Positions 42,134-51,243 of a DNA stretch of 61,931 bases are shown here, one piece after another. A program made the translations under genes and the position numbers. The notes beneath the pieces were generated by a model, which searched no databases, was not told the origin of the DNA, and saw only the letters and a program-made list of their open reading frames with translations. The stretch is from Natrinema limicola JCM 13563 (lineage in GTDB: Archaea > Halobacteriota > Halobacteria > Halobacteriales > Natrialbaceae), in assembly GCF_000337475.1 (NCBI RefSeq), contig NZ_AOIT01000027.1:17011-78941 (forward strand). Direction: 5' to 3'. Every line of letters starts with the position of its first letter. Position 1 is the first letter of the stretch.

Positions 42134-43294
42134 ATGATGGACGACGTCGACCGGCCCGGATTCGACACGGCAGGGCGAGGAACGTACTCGCCCGAGGATG
42201 GGCCGCCGATCGACCGAATCGAGTCCGTATTTGCAGTCTACGAGGTTCGCCGCGAGGACGGCCAGGTCGTCTACTACGGTGATCCACTGGCCCACCCCGA
42301 GCGGGTGATGCAGGAACTCTGGCCGGCCTTTCGTGAGCGCGGGTACGACGCCACGCTCGAGCGTCGCCACGGCGAGTACGCGCTCGTCGCCGAGCCGACG
42401 ACCCTTGGCGTCGACGGGATTCCGTGGACGAACATCGTGTTGCTCCTGTTAACGGTGTGTTCGACGCTGTTTGCGGGCTCGTTCTGGTACCAGCTCGATC
42501 CGGTCGCTGACCCGACTGTGATCTGGCAGGCCTGGCCGTTTACCGCAGCTATTCTGGGCGTGCTTGGCATCCACGAGATGGGTCATTACGTCATGAGCCG
42601 CTATCATCAGGTCGACGCCTCGCTGCCGTATTTCATCCCGGTCCCGACGCTGATCGGGACGATGGGAGCAGTCATCACGCTGAAAGGCCGGATGCCCGAC
42701 CGGAAGGCGCTGTTTGACATCGGCGTTGCTGGGCCGCTGGCCGGACTCATCGCGACGGTCGTCGTGACGGTGATCGGCCTGCATCTGCCGCCGGTGACCG
42801 TCCCCGAAGCGGTCGTCCAGGATCCCAATGCGATCCGGATCGAACTCGGCTATCCACCCTTGCTCGAGTTACTCGCGGCGGGGTTTGACCAGCCGCTGTA
42901 CCGGAACGATCCGGCGACCGGGGTGAATCCGGTCGTCATCGGCGCGTGGGTCGGGATGTTCGTCACCTTCCTCAACCTAATTCCGGTGGGCCAACTCGAC
43001 GGCGGTCACATCCTCCGGGCGATGGCTGGCGAGTTCCAGGAGACGATTGCGGCGCTGGTGCCAGGCGTGTTGTTCGCACTCGCCGCGTACCTCTTCTACG
43101 TCGACGGCTACAGCGTGAACACGGTGTTCGTCTGGATTCTCTGGGGGCTATTGACGGCGTTTCTCGCCTCGAAGGGGCCGGCCACGCCGGTCCAGGACGA
43201 GCGACTCGGTCGGGGGCGATTCGTCCTCGGGACCGTCACGTTCGGCCTCGGATTGCTCTGTTTCATGCCGGTGCCGGTCATGATCATCGGCTAA
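42134..43294 (+). CDS. Site-2 protease-like membrane metalloprotease (M50)
   Basis: A 386-residue M50 protein without PDZ domain. A soluble N-terminal domain (about 1-95, RIESVFAVYEVRREDGQVVY) precedes about six helices. The zinc site is LGIHEMGHYVMSRYHQVDAS near 145 with the third ligand in IPVGQLDGGHILRAM near 290. The layout fits the plant EGY/archaeal S2P group. Substrate unknown. The first two codons are both ATG; either could start. Confidence 0.9.
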   Translation: MMDDVDRPGFDTAGRGTYSPEDGPPIDRIESVFAVYEVRREDGQVVYYGDPLAHPERVMQELWPAFRERGYDATLERRHGEYALVAEPTTLGVDGIPWTNIVLLLLTVCSTLFAGSFWYQLDPVADPTVIWQAWPFTAAILGVLGIHEMGHYVMSRYHQVDASLPYFIPVPTLIGTMGAVITLKGRMPDRKALFDIGVAGPLAGLIATVVVTVIGLHLPPVTVPEAVVQDPNAIRIELGYPPLLELLAAGFDQPLYRNDPATGVNPVVIGAWVGMFVTFLNLIPVGQLDGGHILRAMAGEFQETIAALVPGVLFALAAYLFYVDGYSVNTVFVWILWGLLTAFLASKGPATPVQDERLGRGRFVLGTVTFGLGLLCFMPVPVMIIG

Positions 43295-43295
43295 C

Positions 43296-44192
43296 TCAGC
43301 CGTGCGTGTAGCCGCGATCCGCGAGCGGTTCGCCATCCATGGTGAGGCCGTCGTCGGCTGCGCGGACCGAGCCGATCACCGACAGCGAGACGTCAGTCGC
43401 CGCTCGGACCGCTGGCAGCGCATCTTCAGGGAGCGTCGCGACGAGTTCGAAGTCCTCACCGAAGGTCGTCGCGAGCTCGAGCGCCTCGTCATCATCGTCC
43501 GTGACGTCGTCCACGGCGTCGTCGATCGGGAGCCGATCGGCCTCGATCGCGAATCCACAGTCGCTGGCTTCGGCGAGCTGGTGGAGCGAGCGAGCGAGCC
43601 CGTCGCTCGAGTCCATCATCGCGGTCGCGTGGGGAGCAAGCGCCCGCCCGGCCGCGATCCGTGGCGGAAACCGAAACAGGTCGTTCGCCTGCTCGAGGAG
43701 GGCATCGTCGTCATCGGTCGCGCGTTCGAAGAACTCGAGTGCAGCCGCGCTCCGGCCGAGCGTGCCGGTCACGCAGACGACGTCGCCGGGCTGTGCGCCG
43801 CGTCTGCGAACGGGGTCGTCGGTTCGGCCGATCACGGTCGTCGCGACGGTGAACTCGTCGTGGCCGTCTAAGTCGCCGCCGACGTACTCAGTCCCGACCA
43901 GTTCACAGACGTCACTCGCGCCGCGAACGAACGCGAGCAGTTCGTCAGGGTCGAACTCGGGGGCGGCGTAGGCAGCGACCGCGGCAGTCGGCTTGGCACC
44001 CATCGCGGCGACATCCGACAGAGACGCGCCGACAGCGCGCCAGCCGGCCGTGTAGCGTGTCGTTCCGTCCGGAAAGTCCGTCCGCTCGTGGAGCATATCC
44101 GTCGTGACGACCAGCCCGTCGACGACGGCGGCATCGTCCCCGGCAGCCTCGAGTTCCCCATCGAGCAGCGCCAGAGCGGCTCGTTCGTCCAT
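43296..44192 (-). CDS. thiL: Thiamine-monophosphate kinase
   Basis: A 298-residue ThiL of the PurM/AIR-synthase fold that phosphorylates thiamine monophosphate to the diphosphate cofactor. Motifs: DDAAVVDGLVVTTDMLHERT, WRAVGASLSDVAAMGAKPTA, GGDLDGHDEFTVATTVIGRT, TAMMDSSDGLARSLHQLAEA and TFGEDFELVATL. The Met at 44192 is chosen because the 33 residues upstream are basic and unlike the family. The product would supply the ThDP used by E1 alpha elsewhere in the window. Confidence 0.95.
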   Translation of the reverse strand: MDERAALALLDGELEAAGDDAAVVDGLVVTTDMLHERTDFPDGTTRYTAGWRAVGASLSDVAAMGAKPTAAVAAYAAPEFDPDELLAFVRGASDVCELVGTEYVGGDLDGHDEFTVATTVIGRTDDPVRRRGAQPGDVVCVTGTLGRSAAALEFFERATDDDDALLEQANDLFRFPPRIAAGRALAPHATAMMDSSDGLARSLHQLAEASDCGFAIEADRLPIDDAVDDVTDDDDEALELATTFGEDFELVATLPEDALPAVRAATDVSLSVIGSVRAADDGLTMDGEPLADRGYTHG

Positions 44193-44258
44193 ACCTCCCG
44201 TTTCGACTCGAGCGCGAAAAACGGTCCGGGCCGACGCGGCGCTGCCGAGATACGATGC

Positions 44259-44266
44259 TCTTAAAT
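44259..44266 (+). promoter_or_regulatory. TATA-like box of rps19e
   Basis: TCTTAAAT centred about 28 bases before the ATG at 44291; leaderless spacing. Confidence 0.45.
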
Positions 44267-44290
44267 GCCGCCGACGGGAACCACACGCCA

Positions 44291-44746
44291 ATGGCTACGA
44301 TGTACGACGTTCCGGCGGACGACCTCATCGAGGCGCTCGCCGACGATCTCGCGGATCGACTCGAGGAACCGGACTGGGCTAAATTCGCCAAGACCGGCGT
44401 CGACAATGAACTCCCACCCGAACAGGAGGACTTCTGGGCAACCCGCGCCGCAAGCCTCCTGCGCAAGGTCGCCGACCGCGGCCCCGTCGGCGTCGAACGA
44501 CTCTCGACGGAGTACGGCGGCGCGAAAGACGGCTCCAACCGCTATCAGGTCGCCCCCGACAAACGCGCCGATGGCTCGAAGAACCTGATTCGGACCATCC
44601 TCCAGCAGCTCGAAGAGGAAGGCCTCGTCGAGACCGCCGAAGGTGAGGGCCGTCGTGTTACGGCCGACGGACAGAGCCTGCTCGACGACACCGCCGGTGC
44701 AGTCCTCGAATCCCTCGACCGTCCGGAACTCGAGCGCTACGCGTAA
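44291..44746 (+). CDS. rps19e: 30S ribosomal protein S19e
   Basis: A 151-residue archaeal/eukaryotic S19e, a small-subunit protein needed for late 18S/16S maturation. Motifs: MATMYDVPADDLIEALADDL, PPEQEDFWATRAASLLRKVA, GPVGVERLSTEYGGAKD and RTILQQLEEEGLVE. It opens the run rps19e, PDCD5 family, PP-loop protein, hisS. The internal start is taken because MATMYDVPAD is the usual N-terminus. Confidence 0.95.
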   Translation: MATMYDVPADDLIEALADDLADRLEEPDWAKFAKTGVDNELPPEQEDFWATRAASLLRKVADRGPVGVERLSTEYGGAKDGSNRYQVAPDKRADGSKNLIRTILQQLEEEGLVETAEGEGRRVTADGQSLLDDTAGAVLESLDRPELERYA

Positions 44747-44844
44747 TTCCTGGGATCGTTTTCGTGCCGGTTTTACCGCCGAGAGCTATCGCTCTCCTGC
44801 GTCCGTAATCATTTTCCCGCCTGCGAAACAATTGAATCACAGCT

Positions 44845-45195
44845 ATGAGTGGCTCACCCGACGACGAACGACTCGAGGAGCTCCGGCAGAAAAAAATGGA
44901 GCAGCTTCAGGACCGCGCCGAGGGCGGTCAGGGAGACGAGGCCCAAGAAGCGGCCCAGCAACAGGCTGAAGCCCAGAAGAACGCGCTATTGCGTCAGTAT
45001 CTAACTGACGACGCCCGCAAGCGGCTCAACACGGTCAAGATGAGCAAACCCCAGTTCGGCGAGCAAGTCGAACGACAGGTCGTCAGCCTCGCCCGCAGCG
45101 GTCGCATTCAGGGGAAAATCGACGACGACAAAATGAAACAGCTCCTCAAAGAGCTGCAACCCGACTCCAAGAGCTTCGACATCCAGCGCCGGTAA
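44845..45195 (+). CDS. PDCD5-family DNA-binding protein
   Basis: A 116-residue helical protein: a charged Gln-rich first helix [20 protein letters not shown], then [20 protein letters not shown] and [20 protein letters not shown]. This family (PDCD5/TFAR19) is conserved from archaea to humans; archaeal members bind DNA, role not settled. It follows rps19e, as in many archaea, and its stop overlaps the next start by one base. Confidence 0.92.
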   Translation: MSGSPDDERLEELRQKKMEQLQDRAEGGQGDEAQEAAQQQAEAQKNALLRQYLTDDARKRLNTVKMSKPQFGEQVERQVVSLARSGRIQGKIDDDKMKQLLKELQPDSKSFDIQRR

Positions 45196-45785
45196 TGGAG
45201 CTCGGATTGCTCTACAGCGGTGGCAAGGACTCGACGCTCGCGGCGCTCTTGCTCGAGGAGTTCTACGATGTGACGCTCGTGACCGCACATTTCGGTATCA
45301 GCGACGACTGGAAACACGCCCACGAGACGGCCGAGACGGTCGGCTTCCCGTTCGACCGACTCGAGTGTGACCCCGACGTCGCCCACGAGGCCGTCGATCT
45401 GATCCGCGAGGACGGCTTTCCCCGCAACGGCATTCAACTGGTCCATGAACACGCCCTCGAGCGACTCGCGGCCCGCGAGTTCGACGCGATCGCTGACGGC
45501 ACCCGCCGCGACGACCGCGTCCCGACGGTCTCGCGGGCCCAGGCCCAGAGCTTAGAGGACCGTCACGATATCGACTACATCGCGCCGCTGTCAGGGTTCG
45601 GCCGGTCCGCCGTCGATCGGTTGGTCGAAACACGACTGGACGTGACCGCCGGCCCCAGCGAGGAGATCGACAGGGCCGATTACGAGGCCGAACTCCGGGC
45701 ACTCATCGCCGCCAAAGAGGGGCCGGAAGCGATCGCGGAGTACTTCCCCGATCACGATCAGACGTCCGTGACGAACGTTCGGTGA
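45195..45785 (+). CDS. PP-loop ATP pyrophosphatase-family protein (DUF7411-like)
   Basis: A 196-residue N-type ATP pyrophosphatase. The PP-loop SGGKDS lies at residues 8-13 in [40 protein letters not shown] and IDYIAPLSGFGRSAVDRLVE continue the fold. Relatives adenylate substrates for thiolation, amidation or diphthamide; substrate here unknown. TAATG overlap with the PDCD5-family gene implies coupling, and hisS follows after 59 bp, suggesting a translation-linked unit. Confidence 0.82.
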   Translation: MELGLLYSGGKDSTLAALLLEEFYDVTLVTAHFGISDDWKHAHETAETVGFPFDRLECDPDVAHEAVDLIREDGFPRNGIQLVHEHALERLAAREFDAIADGTRRDDRVPTVSRAQAQSLEDRHDIDYIAPLSGFGRSAVDRLVETRLDVTAGPSEEIDRADYEAELRALIAAKEGPEAIAEYFPDHDQTSVTNVR

Positions 45786-45844
45786 CGGTCCCCAGCCGTC
45801 GCCGAACGAAAGAATAGAAGGTCGTCGTCGCCCAACGAGTGGTC

Positions 45845-47143
45845 ATGTACGACCGGATCAAGGGATTTCGTGACTTCTATCCCGGCGAGATGTCGTCACG
45901 GCGGGCGACGACCGACGTGTTAGAGGAGACGGCCCGCGAATACGGCTTCCGCGAGATCGGGACCCCGGCGTTAGAACGCGCCGAAATGTGGACGGACAAA
46001 AGCGGCGACGAGATCGTCGACGAACTCTACTCCTTCGAGGACCAGAGCGGCCGCCACGTCACGCTGACGCCGGAACTGACGCCAACAGTCGCCCGGATGG
46101 TCGTCGCGAAACAACAGGAACTGTCAAAGCCGATCAAGTGGTTCTCGACGCGACCGTTCTGGCGCTACGAGCAGGTCCAGCAGGGCCGCTACCGGGAGTT
46201 CTACCAGACCAACGTCGATATCTTTGGCTCCTCGGAACCCGAAGCCGACGCCGAGATCCTCGCGTGGGCTGCCGACGCGATGATCGGCCTCGGCCTGACC
46301 GGCGAGCACTTCGAGTTCCGTATCTCCCACCGCGACATCCTCGGGGGCGTCCTCGAGAGCTATGACGCCGATATCGACACCGAGGCGGCGATCCGCGCGG
46401 TCGATAAGTCCGACAAGATCTCCCAGGTCGAGTACCACGACCTGTTGATCGATGCCGGGCTCTCGGCCGACCAGGCCGCCGAGTTCGCCGACCTCATCGC
46501 CGAGGGCGACCTCGAGGCGGTCGAAGCCGTCGCCGACACCGAGCGCGTAACCGCTGCTGTCGAAAACCTCCAGAACGTCCTCGACGCTGCCGAAGACTTC
46601 GGCGCACGCGAGTACTGTACGATCTCGCTCGAGACGGCCCGCGGGCTGGACTACTATACGGGCGTCGTCTTCGAGTGTTTCGACTCCGCTGGCGAGGTCT
46701 CTCGATCGATCTTCGGCGGCGGCCGCTACGACGACCTGATCGAGAGCTTCGGCGGCCAGCCGACGCCCGCGGTCGGCGTCGCACCCGGCCACGCGACGCT
46801 GTCGCTGTTGCTCCAGCGGGCCGGCGTCTGGCCCGAGGAGGAAGTGACGACCGACTACTACGTCCTCCAGATCGGCGATACCCGATCGGAAGCGGCCCGG
46901 ATCGTTCGCGATCTCCGCGAGCGCGGCCACGTCGTCGAGACCGACGTCGCCGGCCGTTCCTTCGGTGCGCAACTGAACTACGCCGATTCGATCAACGCCG
47001 AGACCGTCGTCATCGCCGGCGAACAGGACCTCGCGAACGACGAGGTGACGATCAAGGACATGGAATCCGGCGACCAGATGCAGGTCCCCGTCGACGCGTT
47101 CCCGGGTGACCTCGAGCGACCGACGCTCGCGGACTTCGAGTAA
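45845..47143 (+). CDS. hisS: Histidyl-tRNA synthetase
   Basis: A 432-residue class II synthetase charging tRNA-His. Motif 1 includes GFREIGTPALERAEMW. Motif 2 is WFSTRPFWRYEQVQQGRYRE. The His-specific motifs LETARGLDYYTGVVFEC and SIFGGGRYDDLIESFGGQP are intact. The anticodon-binding domain occupies about 330-425. The ATG at 45845 is chosen over a GTG two codons upstream because MYDRIKGFRDFYP is typical. Confidence 0.96.
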   Translation: MYDRIKGFRDFYPGEMSSRRATTDVLEETAREYGFREIGTPALERAEMWTDKSGDEIVDELYSFEDQSGRHVTLTPELTPTVARMVVAKQQELSKPIKWFSTRPFWRYEQVQQGRYREFYQTNVDIFGSSEPEADAEILAWAADAMIGLGLTGEHFEFRISHRDILGGVLESYDADIDTEAAIRAVDKSDKISQVEYHDLLIDAGLSADQAAEFADLIAEGDLEAVEAVADTERVTAAVENLQNVLDAAEDFGAREYCTISLETARGLDYYTGVVFECFDSAGEVSRSIFGGGRYDDLIESFGGQPTPAVGVAPGHATLSLLLQRAGVWPEEEVTTDYYVLQIGDTRSEAARIVRDLRERGHVVETDVAGRSFGAQLNYADSINAETVVIAGEQDLANDEVTIKDMESGDQMQVPVDAFPGDLERPTLADFE

Positions 47144-47255
47144 GCGTTTCGGAGTGGTCGTCAGTAACCGCGCGTGACACTCGAGCATTGTCGCCGCCGG
47201 CAGGCCCTCGAGAGCAGTACGCTTTTTGAACCCGTTTGCCAAGCATTACCGGCTG

Positions 47256-48461
47256 ATGGACCGATCGGACTGGCAGACAGTGGTACTCGTTACGACGTGG
47301 CAGATCGCCGCGAGTATCTGTTATTACACCGTGTTCGCTGCGACGCCGTTTTTCCGGGACGCGTTTGGGCTCACCCGGTTTTCGGTTGGACTCGTCGTCA
47401 CCACGCTCACCCTCGGCTACGCCGTCTTCCTGATTCCACTCGGCGCGCTGACGGACCGGTTTGGCGAACGCGTGACGCTGACACTCGGTCTCTTCGGGCT
47501 CGCAGCGGGGGCGGTACTGGTCGCTGGTGCGCCGACGTACACGCTGTTGCTTGCAGCAGTGTTCGTTCTGGGATCGATGTACGGAACCGCGATGCCCGGC
47601 ACGAACAAGGCGGTCTTCGACACCGTCGACCCGAACCATCAGAACCTCGCGATGGGCATCAAGCAAGTCGGCGTCACCGGCGGCAGCGGCAGTAGCGCGC
47701 TCCTGATTACCGGCCTCGCTGGTGTCCTATTCTGGCAGGCCGGGTTTCTCGTCGCCGCTGGTGTCGGTTCCGTCGTCGCCATCGGCTTCTACCTGACATA
47801 CTCGAGCGATAGCAGGGACAGTGCAAACGGCTATCCCGACTTTCGGGCGCTGCTTTCGAACCGGTCGTACGTCGCGTTGACGGCTGCCGGCTTCTTTCTC
47901 GGCGCAGCACTGTTTACCACCACCGGGTACACGGTCCTGTACGTCGAGGAATCGATCGGGGCATCCGTCACCTTCGGCGGCGTCGTCCTCGCGCTCGTCC
48001 AGGTGTTCGGCAGCGTTGGCCGCGTGCTGACCGGCTGGCTGAGCGACGTGCTGCCCGGCGAGCCACGCGTCAGGATCGGACTGGTGCTCATCGTCCAGTC
48101 GCTCGGCAGTGCGGCCATGTTCGTCGTGGTCGCGGCGACGACGGCCGAACGCGGTGCCGCGATCGCGTTTTCCGCCCTCGGCTTTTTCGTCCTCGGATAC
48201 ACCGGCGTCTACTACTCCGTCATGGCGACGCTCGTCCGGGCCGACGAGATGGGCGGTGCGACCGCGGGCGGCCAGCTTGCGCTCACGAGTGGGGCGCTCG
48301 TCGCGCCGCCCGCGTTCGGCTCACTCGCCGACACCGTCGGGTATCGAACTGGCTGGCTGTTCCTAGCCGCCGTCGTGACGACCGCAGCCGTACTCCTCGT
48401 CTATGTCGTCCGGACGCCGCCGCCGGTCGCGGCCCCCGCTGCGGTCGACACGTCCGAGTAG
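47256..48461 (+). CDS. MFS transporter
   Basis: A 401-residue protein with about 12 helices of the major facilitator superfamily. The loop 2-3 signature is GALTDRFGERVTL and the loop 8-9 counterpart GWLSDVLPGEPRVR. MPGTNKAVFDTVDPNHQNLA and GIKQVGVTGGSGSSAL resemble the nitrate/nitrite or oxalate-type subgroup that haloarchaea carry, but the solute is not clear. ATG at 47256 is taken; a TTG 30 bases upstream is unlikely. Confidence 0.87.
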   Translation: MDRSDWQTVVLVTTWQIAASICYYTVFAATPFFRDAFGLTRFSVGLVVTTLTLGYAVFLIPLGALTDRFGERVTLTLGLFGLAAGAVLVAGAPTYTLLLAAVFVLGSMYGTAMPGTNKAVFDTVDPNHQNLAMGIKQVGVTGGSGSSALLITGLAGVLFWQAGFLVAAGVGSVVAIGFYLTYSSDSRDSANGYPDFRALLSNRSYVALTAAGFFLGAALFTTTGYTVLYVEESIGASVTFGGVVLALVQVFGSVGRVLTGWLSDVLPGEPRVRIGLVLIVQSLGSAAMFVVVAATTAERGAAIAFSALGFFVLGYTGVYYSVMATLVRADEMGGATAGGQLALTSGALVAPPAFGSLADTVGYRTGWLFLAAVVTTAAVLLVYVVRTPPPVAAPAAVDTSE

Positions 48462-48497
48462 CCGCCCTCGAGCGTCACCGACCGCCAGCAGGCCGTC

Positions 48498-48872
48498 TTA
48501 CTCGAGTTCTTCGACGAGTTCGACGACGTAGCCGTCGGGATCCTCGACGAACGCGACGCGGAGGCCGAGGTCGTCCATCGTCGTCGGTGGTCGCTGAATC
48601 GGTGGATCGACGCGCTCGACCAGTCGTTCGACGATTTCGTCAGTGCTTTCGACGCCGACGGCGACGTGTGCCATCGTCCCCGAATCGATGTCGGGACTGC
48701 CCTCGGGGTCGTACTTGAACTGAAACTCCGCGTTGTCGCCGCCGATGTAGACGTTTTCGACGCCGTCGTCGCCGGTGAACGACCAGTTCTCAGTCAGACC
48801 GAGTGCGTCGACGTAGAACTCACGCGTCCGTTCGATGTCCGAGACCAACAGCGCAGTGTGAATGACGTCCAT
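48498..48872 (-). CDS. VOC-family (glyoxalase-like) protein
   Basis: A 124-residue vicinal-oxygen-chelate fold with two beta-alpha-beta-beta-beta modules. Candidate metal ligands: His5 in MDVIHTALLVSD, Glu in NAEFQFKYD, His in GTMAHVAVGVES and Glu in DPDGYVVELVEEL. This four-ligand pattern matches glyoxalase I-like enzymes. Substrate (methylglyoxal or another) unknown. Confidence 0.87.
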   Translation of the reverse strand: MDVIHTALLVSDIERTREFYVDALGLTENWSFTGDDGVENVYIGGDNAEFQFKYDPEGSPDIDSGTMAHVAVGVESTDEIVERLVERVDPPIQRPPTTMDDLGLRVAFVEDPDGYVVELVEELE

Positions 48873-48919
48873 ATCGTGACCAAACGGTCGCCGGTCAAAT
48901 CGTTACTGGCGTGTCGCCG

Positions 48920-49609
48920 TTACTGCTGGGGCCGCTCTGCCTCGAGAAGGGCGTCCATGAGCTTCGTCTGGGCCGCCGCGAGGTGTTCGGTAAACGTCGA
49001 CCGTGCAACGCCGAGTTCTTCGGCGACGTCGGTCGCGTTCGCGCCCTTGGGATATTCGAAATAGCCCATCTCGTGGGCGGTCTCGACGATCTCCCGCTGA
49101 CGAGTCGTAAGTTGATTTCGATCGACGACGACCGGATCGGCGGTGACGTCCTCGTGATCCTGCGAGAGTTCTTCGACGATGATCCCATCGAAGGACGCGC
49201 GCAACTGCTCGACGATTTCGGTGATCGTGTCGAGCTCGAGCGTCCGAAAGGACAGGTACAATGCACCGTTCTGAGCACGGACGGACGAAACTGGCGTTCC
49301 CGTCTGCTCGATTATTTCACACGCACAGTTAGTATTGCTGTCACGCTCGAATCGATAGATCGCTTCGCGATCGTTGGCGTGGACTGGCGTCACTTCGACG
49401 CCATGATCGCCGGCAATCGATGCGTCCGCCGCGACGCCGAACTCCTCGACGATCATCCCATTGGCCGTTGGCTGTGACGATCGGGAGACGCCATCGATCT
49501 GTTCGCCGGCACACGCCGAGACATCGGCGAGCGGACAGTCCACTGGCTCGTTGACCACGACCGTTGCACGAAAGCCCGTCATATCGGCTCGAACGGATTC
49601 ACATAGCAT
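48920..49609 (-). CDS. Bacterio-opsin activator-like HTH regulator
   Basis: A 229-residue transcription regulator with the C-terminal HTH_10 domain (about 165-225): LTTRQREIVETAHEMGYFEY, PKGANATDVAEELGVARSTF and TEHLAAAQTKLMDALLEAE. The N-terminal 150 residues are a sensor-like beta domain common in haloarchaeal Bat-related regulators; a Cys-rich piece NTNCACEIIEQTG may bind a ligand or metal. Start uncertain: ATG at 49609 is used; a later Met at 49582 is possible. Targets unknown. Confidence 0.85.
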   Translation of the reverse strand: MLCESVRADMTGFRATVVVNEPVDCPLADVSACAGEQIDGVSRSSQPTANGMIVEEFGVAADASIAGDHGVEVTPVHANDREAIYRFERDSNTNCACEIIEQTGTPVSSVRAQNGALYLSFRTLELDTITEIVEQLRASFDGIIVEELSQDHEDVTADPVVVDRNQLTTRQREIVETAHEMGYFEYPKGANATDVAEELGVARSTFTEHLAAAQTKLMDALLEAERPQQ

Positions 49610-49721
49610 AATCAGCACAGGCAATTCCCGCCGGATGAAAATTCAGCGTCCCGTCCGACAGGACAGCATTGCCGTTGTCCGATCGGGTGTGAACCCGCTT
49701 GATCGGCAGTCTCGGCGGCGA

Positions 49722-50072
49722 CTACAGTTTTTCGCGACTGATTCGGATATCGGTCGGCGTGATGATCATCTGGTCGTCACCTTTCCGGACGATGTCGCCG
49801 TCGACCTCCTGGGCGACCTGTCGGAGTTCGTCGACGATGTGTTCGACGGTGCTGTCTTCGGTTCGCAAGCGAGTGATATCCGCGATAACGATGTCGCCGT
49901 CGTAGACGGCGTCTTTGATATCGATCGCATCGGCTTGCCCAGCGACTTCCGCGATGCGTACCTGCATCATCGCCTCGGCTGAACTCGCAGAGACATCTTC
50001 AAGATTCAGTTCGGCGTAGTCCTCGACAGTTCGCGACTGGTTCCCACCGAGAATTTTGCTCATCAATCCCAT
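49722..50072 (-). CDS. sepF: Cell division protein SepF
   Basis: A 116-residue archaeal SepF, the membrane anchor of FtsZ at the division ring in Haloferax and Methanobrevibacter. The N-terminal amphipathic anchor is MGLMSKILGG. The conserved core comprises MMQVRIAEVAGQADAIDIKD, AVYDGDIVIADITRL and VDELRQVAQEVDGDIVRKGD. It ends TPTDIRISREKL. MGLMSKILGG fits the family start. It lies 107 bp downstream of the PUA gene with a perfect hairpin between them. Confidence 0.95.
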   Translation of the reverse strand: MGLMSKILGGNQSRTVEDYAELNLEDVSASSAEAMMQVRIAEVAGQADAIDIKDAVYDGDIVIADITRLRTEDSTVEHIVDELRQVAQEVDGDIVRKGDDQMIITPTDIRISREKL

Positions 50073-50121
50073 AGGCGAGAGAGTCCGTCGCTGTGTCCAT
50101 AGTTCTTACGTCAGACGTGAC

Positions 50122-50140
50122 CGTTCACGTGTCGTGAACG
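50122..50140 (-). promoter_or_regulatory. Perfect 8-bp inverted repeat upstream of sepF
   Basis: CGTTCACG TGT CGTGAACG, about 50-70 bases before the sepF start on the minus strand, between the PUA gene and sepF. Could be a hairpin in a joint transcript or an operator. The sequence alone does not decide. Confidence 0.4.
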
Positions 50141-50179
50141 AATCACTGGGGACGTAGGCGTTCGATGGCGACCGTCCGA

Positions 50180-50659
50180 TTACCCAGTGAACTCGTAGAG
50201 TTCGTCGCCGACGTGGTGCAGCGAGTCGACGACTTTCCCCTCATCGCCGACCATGTCCCTCCCCTCGACGCGAGCGCGGCCGACCGCGAGTACTTTCCCG
50301 TGGGACTCCTCGGCGATGACGACTAGGTCGCCCGCCGAGATGTCCGCCGTCGCGTCCGTGATCCCGGGCCGCATCACGTCTGCGCCGTCGCTGACGAACG
50401 AAACGGCCCCCGCGTCGACGGTGACCAGCCGCTTGTCGGGCTCGTAGGCATTGGCTCCACGAACCGTCGGGAACGGTTCCTCGTCGAAGTATGCGACTCG
50501 CGGTTCGCCGTCGATCAGGACGACCTCCCAGTCGGTGTCCTCGAACTCGACGAGTTCGTAGGTGTCTCCCTCGGGCGAGACGCCGAGGTGTTCCTCGAGC
50601 GCGGTCTCGAGTTCCGAGACGGCGTCGCTACGGAGGTGGTGTCGTGATTTAACCTGCAT
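50180..50659 (-). CDS. PUA-domain RNA-binding protein
   Basis: A 159-residue protein with an N-terminal pre-PUA domain (MQVKSRHHLRSDAVSELETA) and a C-terminal PUA domain (about 75-155) with LVTVDAGAVSFVSDGADVMRP and VVIAEESHGKVLAVGRARVE. It is related to the eukaryotic MCT-1/eIF2D family and thought to act in translation or RNA modification; precise role unknown. MQVKSRHHL is taken as the start. Confidence 0.87.
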   Translation of the reverse strand: MQVKSRHHLRSDAVSELETALEEHLGVSPEGDTYELVEFEDTDWEVVLIDGEPRVAYFDEEPFPTVRGANAYEPDKRLVTVDAGAVSFVSDGADVMRPGITDATADISAGDLVVIAEESHGKVLAVGRARVEGRDMVGDEGKVVDSLHHVGDELYEFTG

Positions 50660-50862
50660 ACCCGTGCTACCGCCCGTACGCATTTAATAGATAAGATTCG
50701 CGTCCTGTGTCGGCGTCCGAGCCCCCTGCCAGCAGTGACGAGCCAGACCAGCGTTGGTCCACCAGCCAGCGACACCGTTCGCGGTCGCTCACCCGGCCTG
50801 ACCGTCACGGCGACCGTGATGTGTGCCAATCGCTAAGTACTCTCATGGTGTTAGCCCTGCGT

Positions 50863-51159
50863 ATGTGGCCCTCTCGGAACCGGGTGGGAACGGTCACGTG
50901 CGTCGCCTGTGGTACCGAGCGACCGCGCGATGAGGCCCGCGAGTACGACAAGCACGGCGATCGCTGGGATCGCGAGGATAAGACGTTCGAGTATCTCTGT
51001 AAGTCCTGTCACCGCGAGCTGTGTCACCATCCTCGCACTGAACTCGAGGCACTGTTGGTCGAGCTCGACGCGGACACGCAGAGCCAGGAGGCGTTTCTCG
51101 CGCGTTATCTCGCGGCTGTCGAAGAGCGATACGGCACGCTCGAGGAACACGAACGGTAG
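50863..51159 (+). CDS. Zinc-knuckle protein (DUF7562-like)
   Basis: A 98-residue protein. MWPSRNRVGTVTCVACGTER carries the first Cys pair; EYLCKSCHRELCHHP carries the second. It is followed by helices FLARYLAAVEERYGTL. A conserved haloarchaeal family by recall, function unknown. It lies 84 bp before the RNase gene on the same strand, possibly co-transcribed. The Met of MWPSRN is taken over one 18 bases upstream. Confidence 0.75.
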   Translation: MWPSRNRVGTVTCVACGTERPRDEAREYDKHGDRWDREDKTFEYLCKSCHRELCHHPRTELEALLVELDADTQSQEAFLARYLAAVEERYGTLEEHER

Positions 51160-51243
51160 CACCGCGCTCGTCCTCTCGTGGGGGGTCGAACGCCTGGCCC
51201 GCGTCCCGACACGACTTTCACCCTCACGTCCGTAGCCGTCGCC

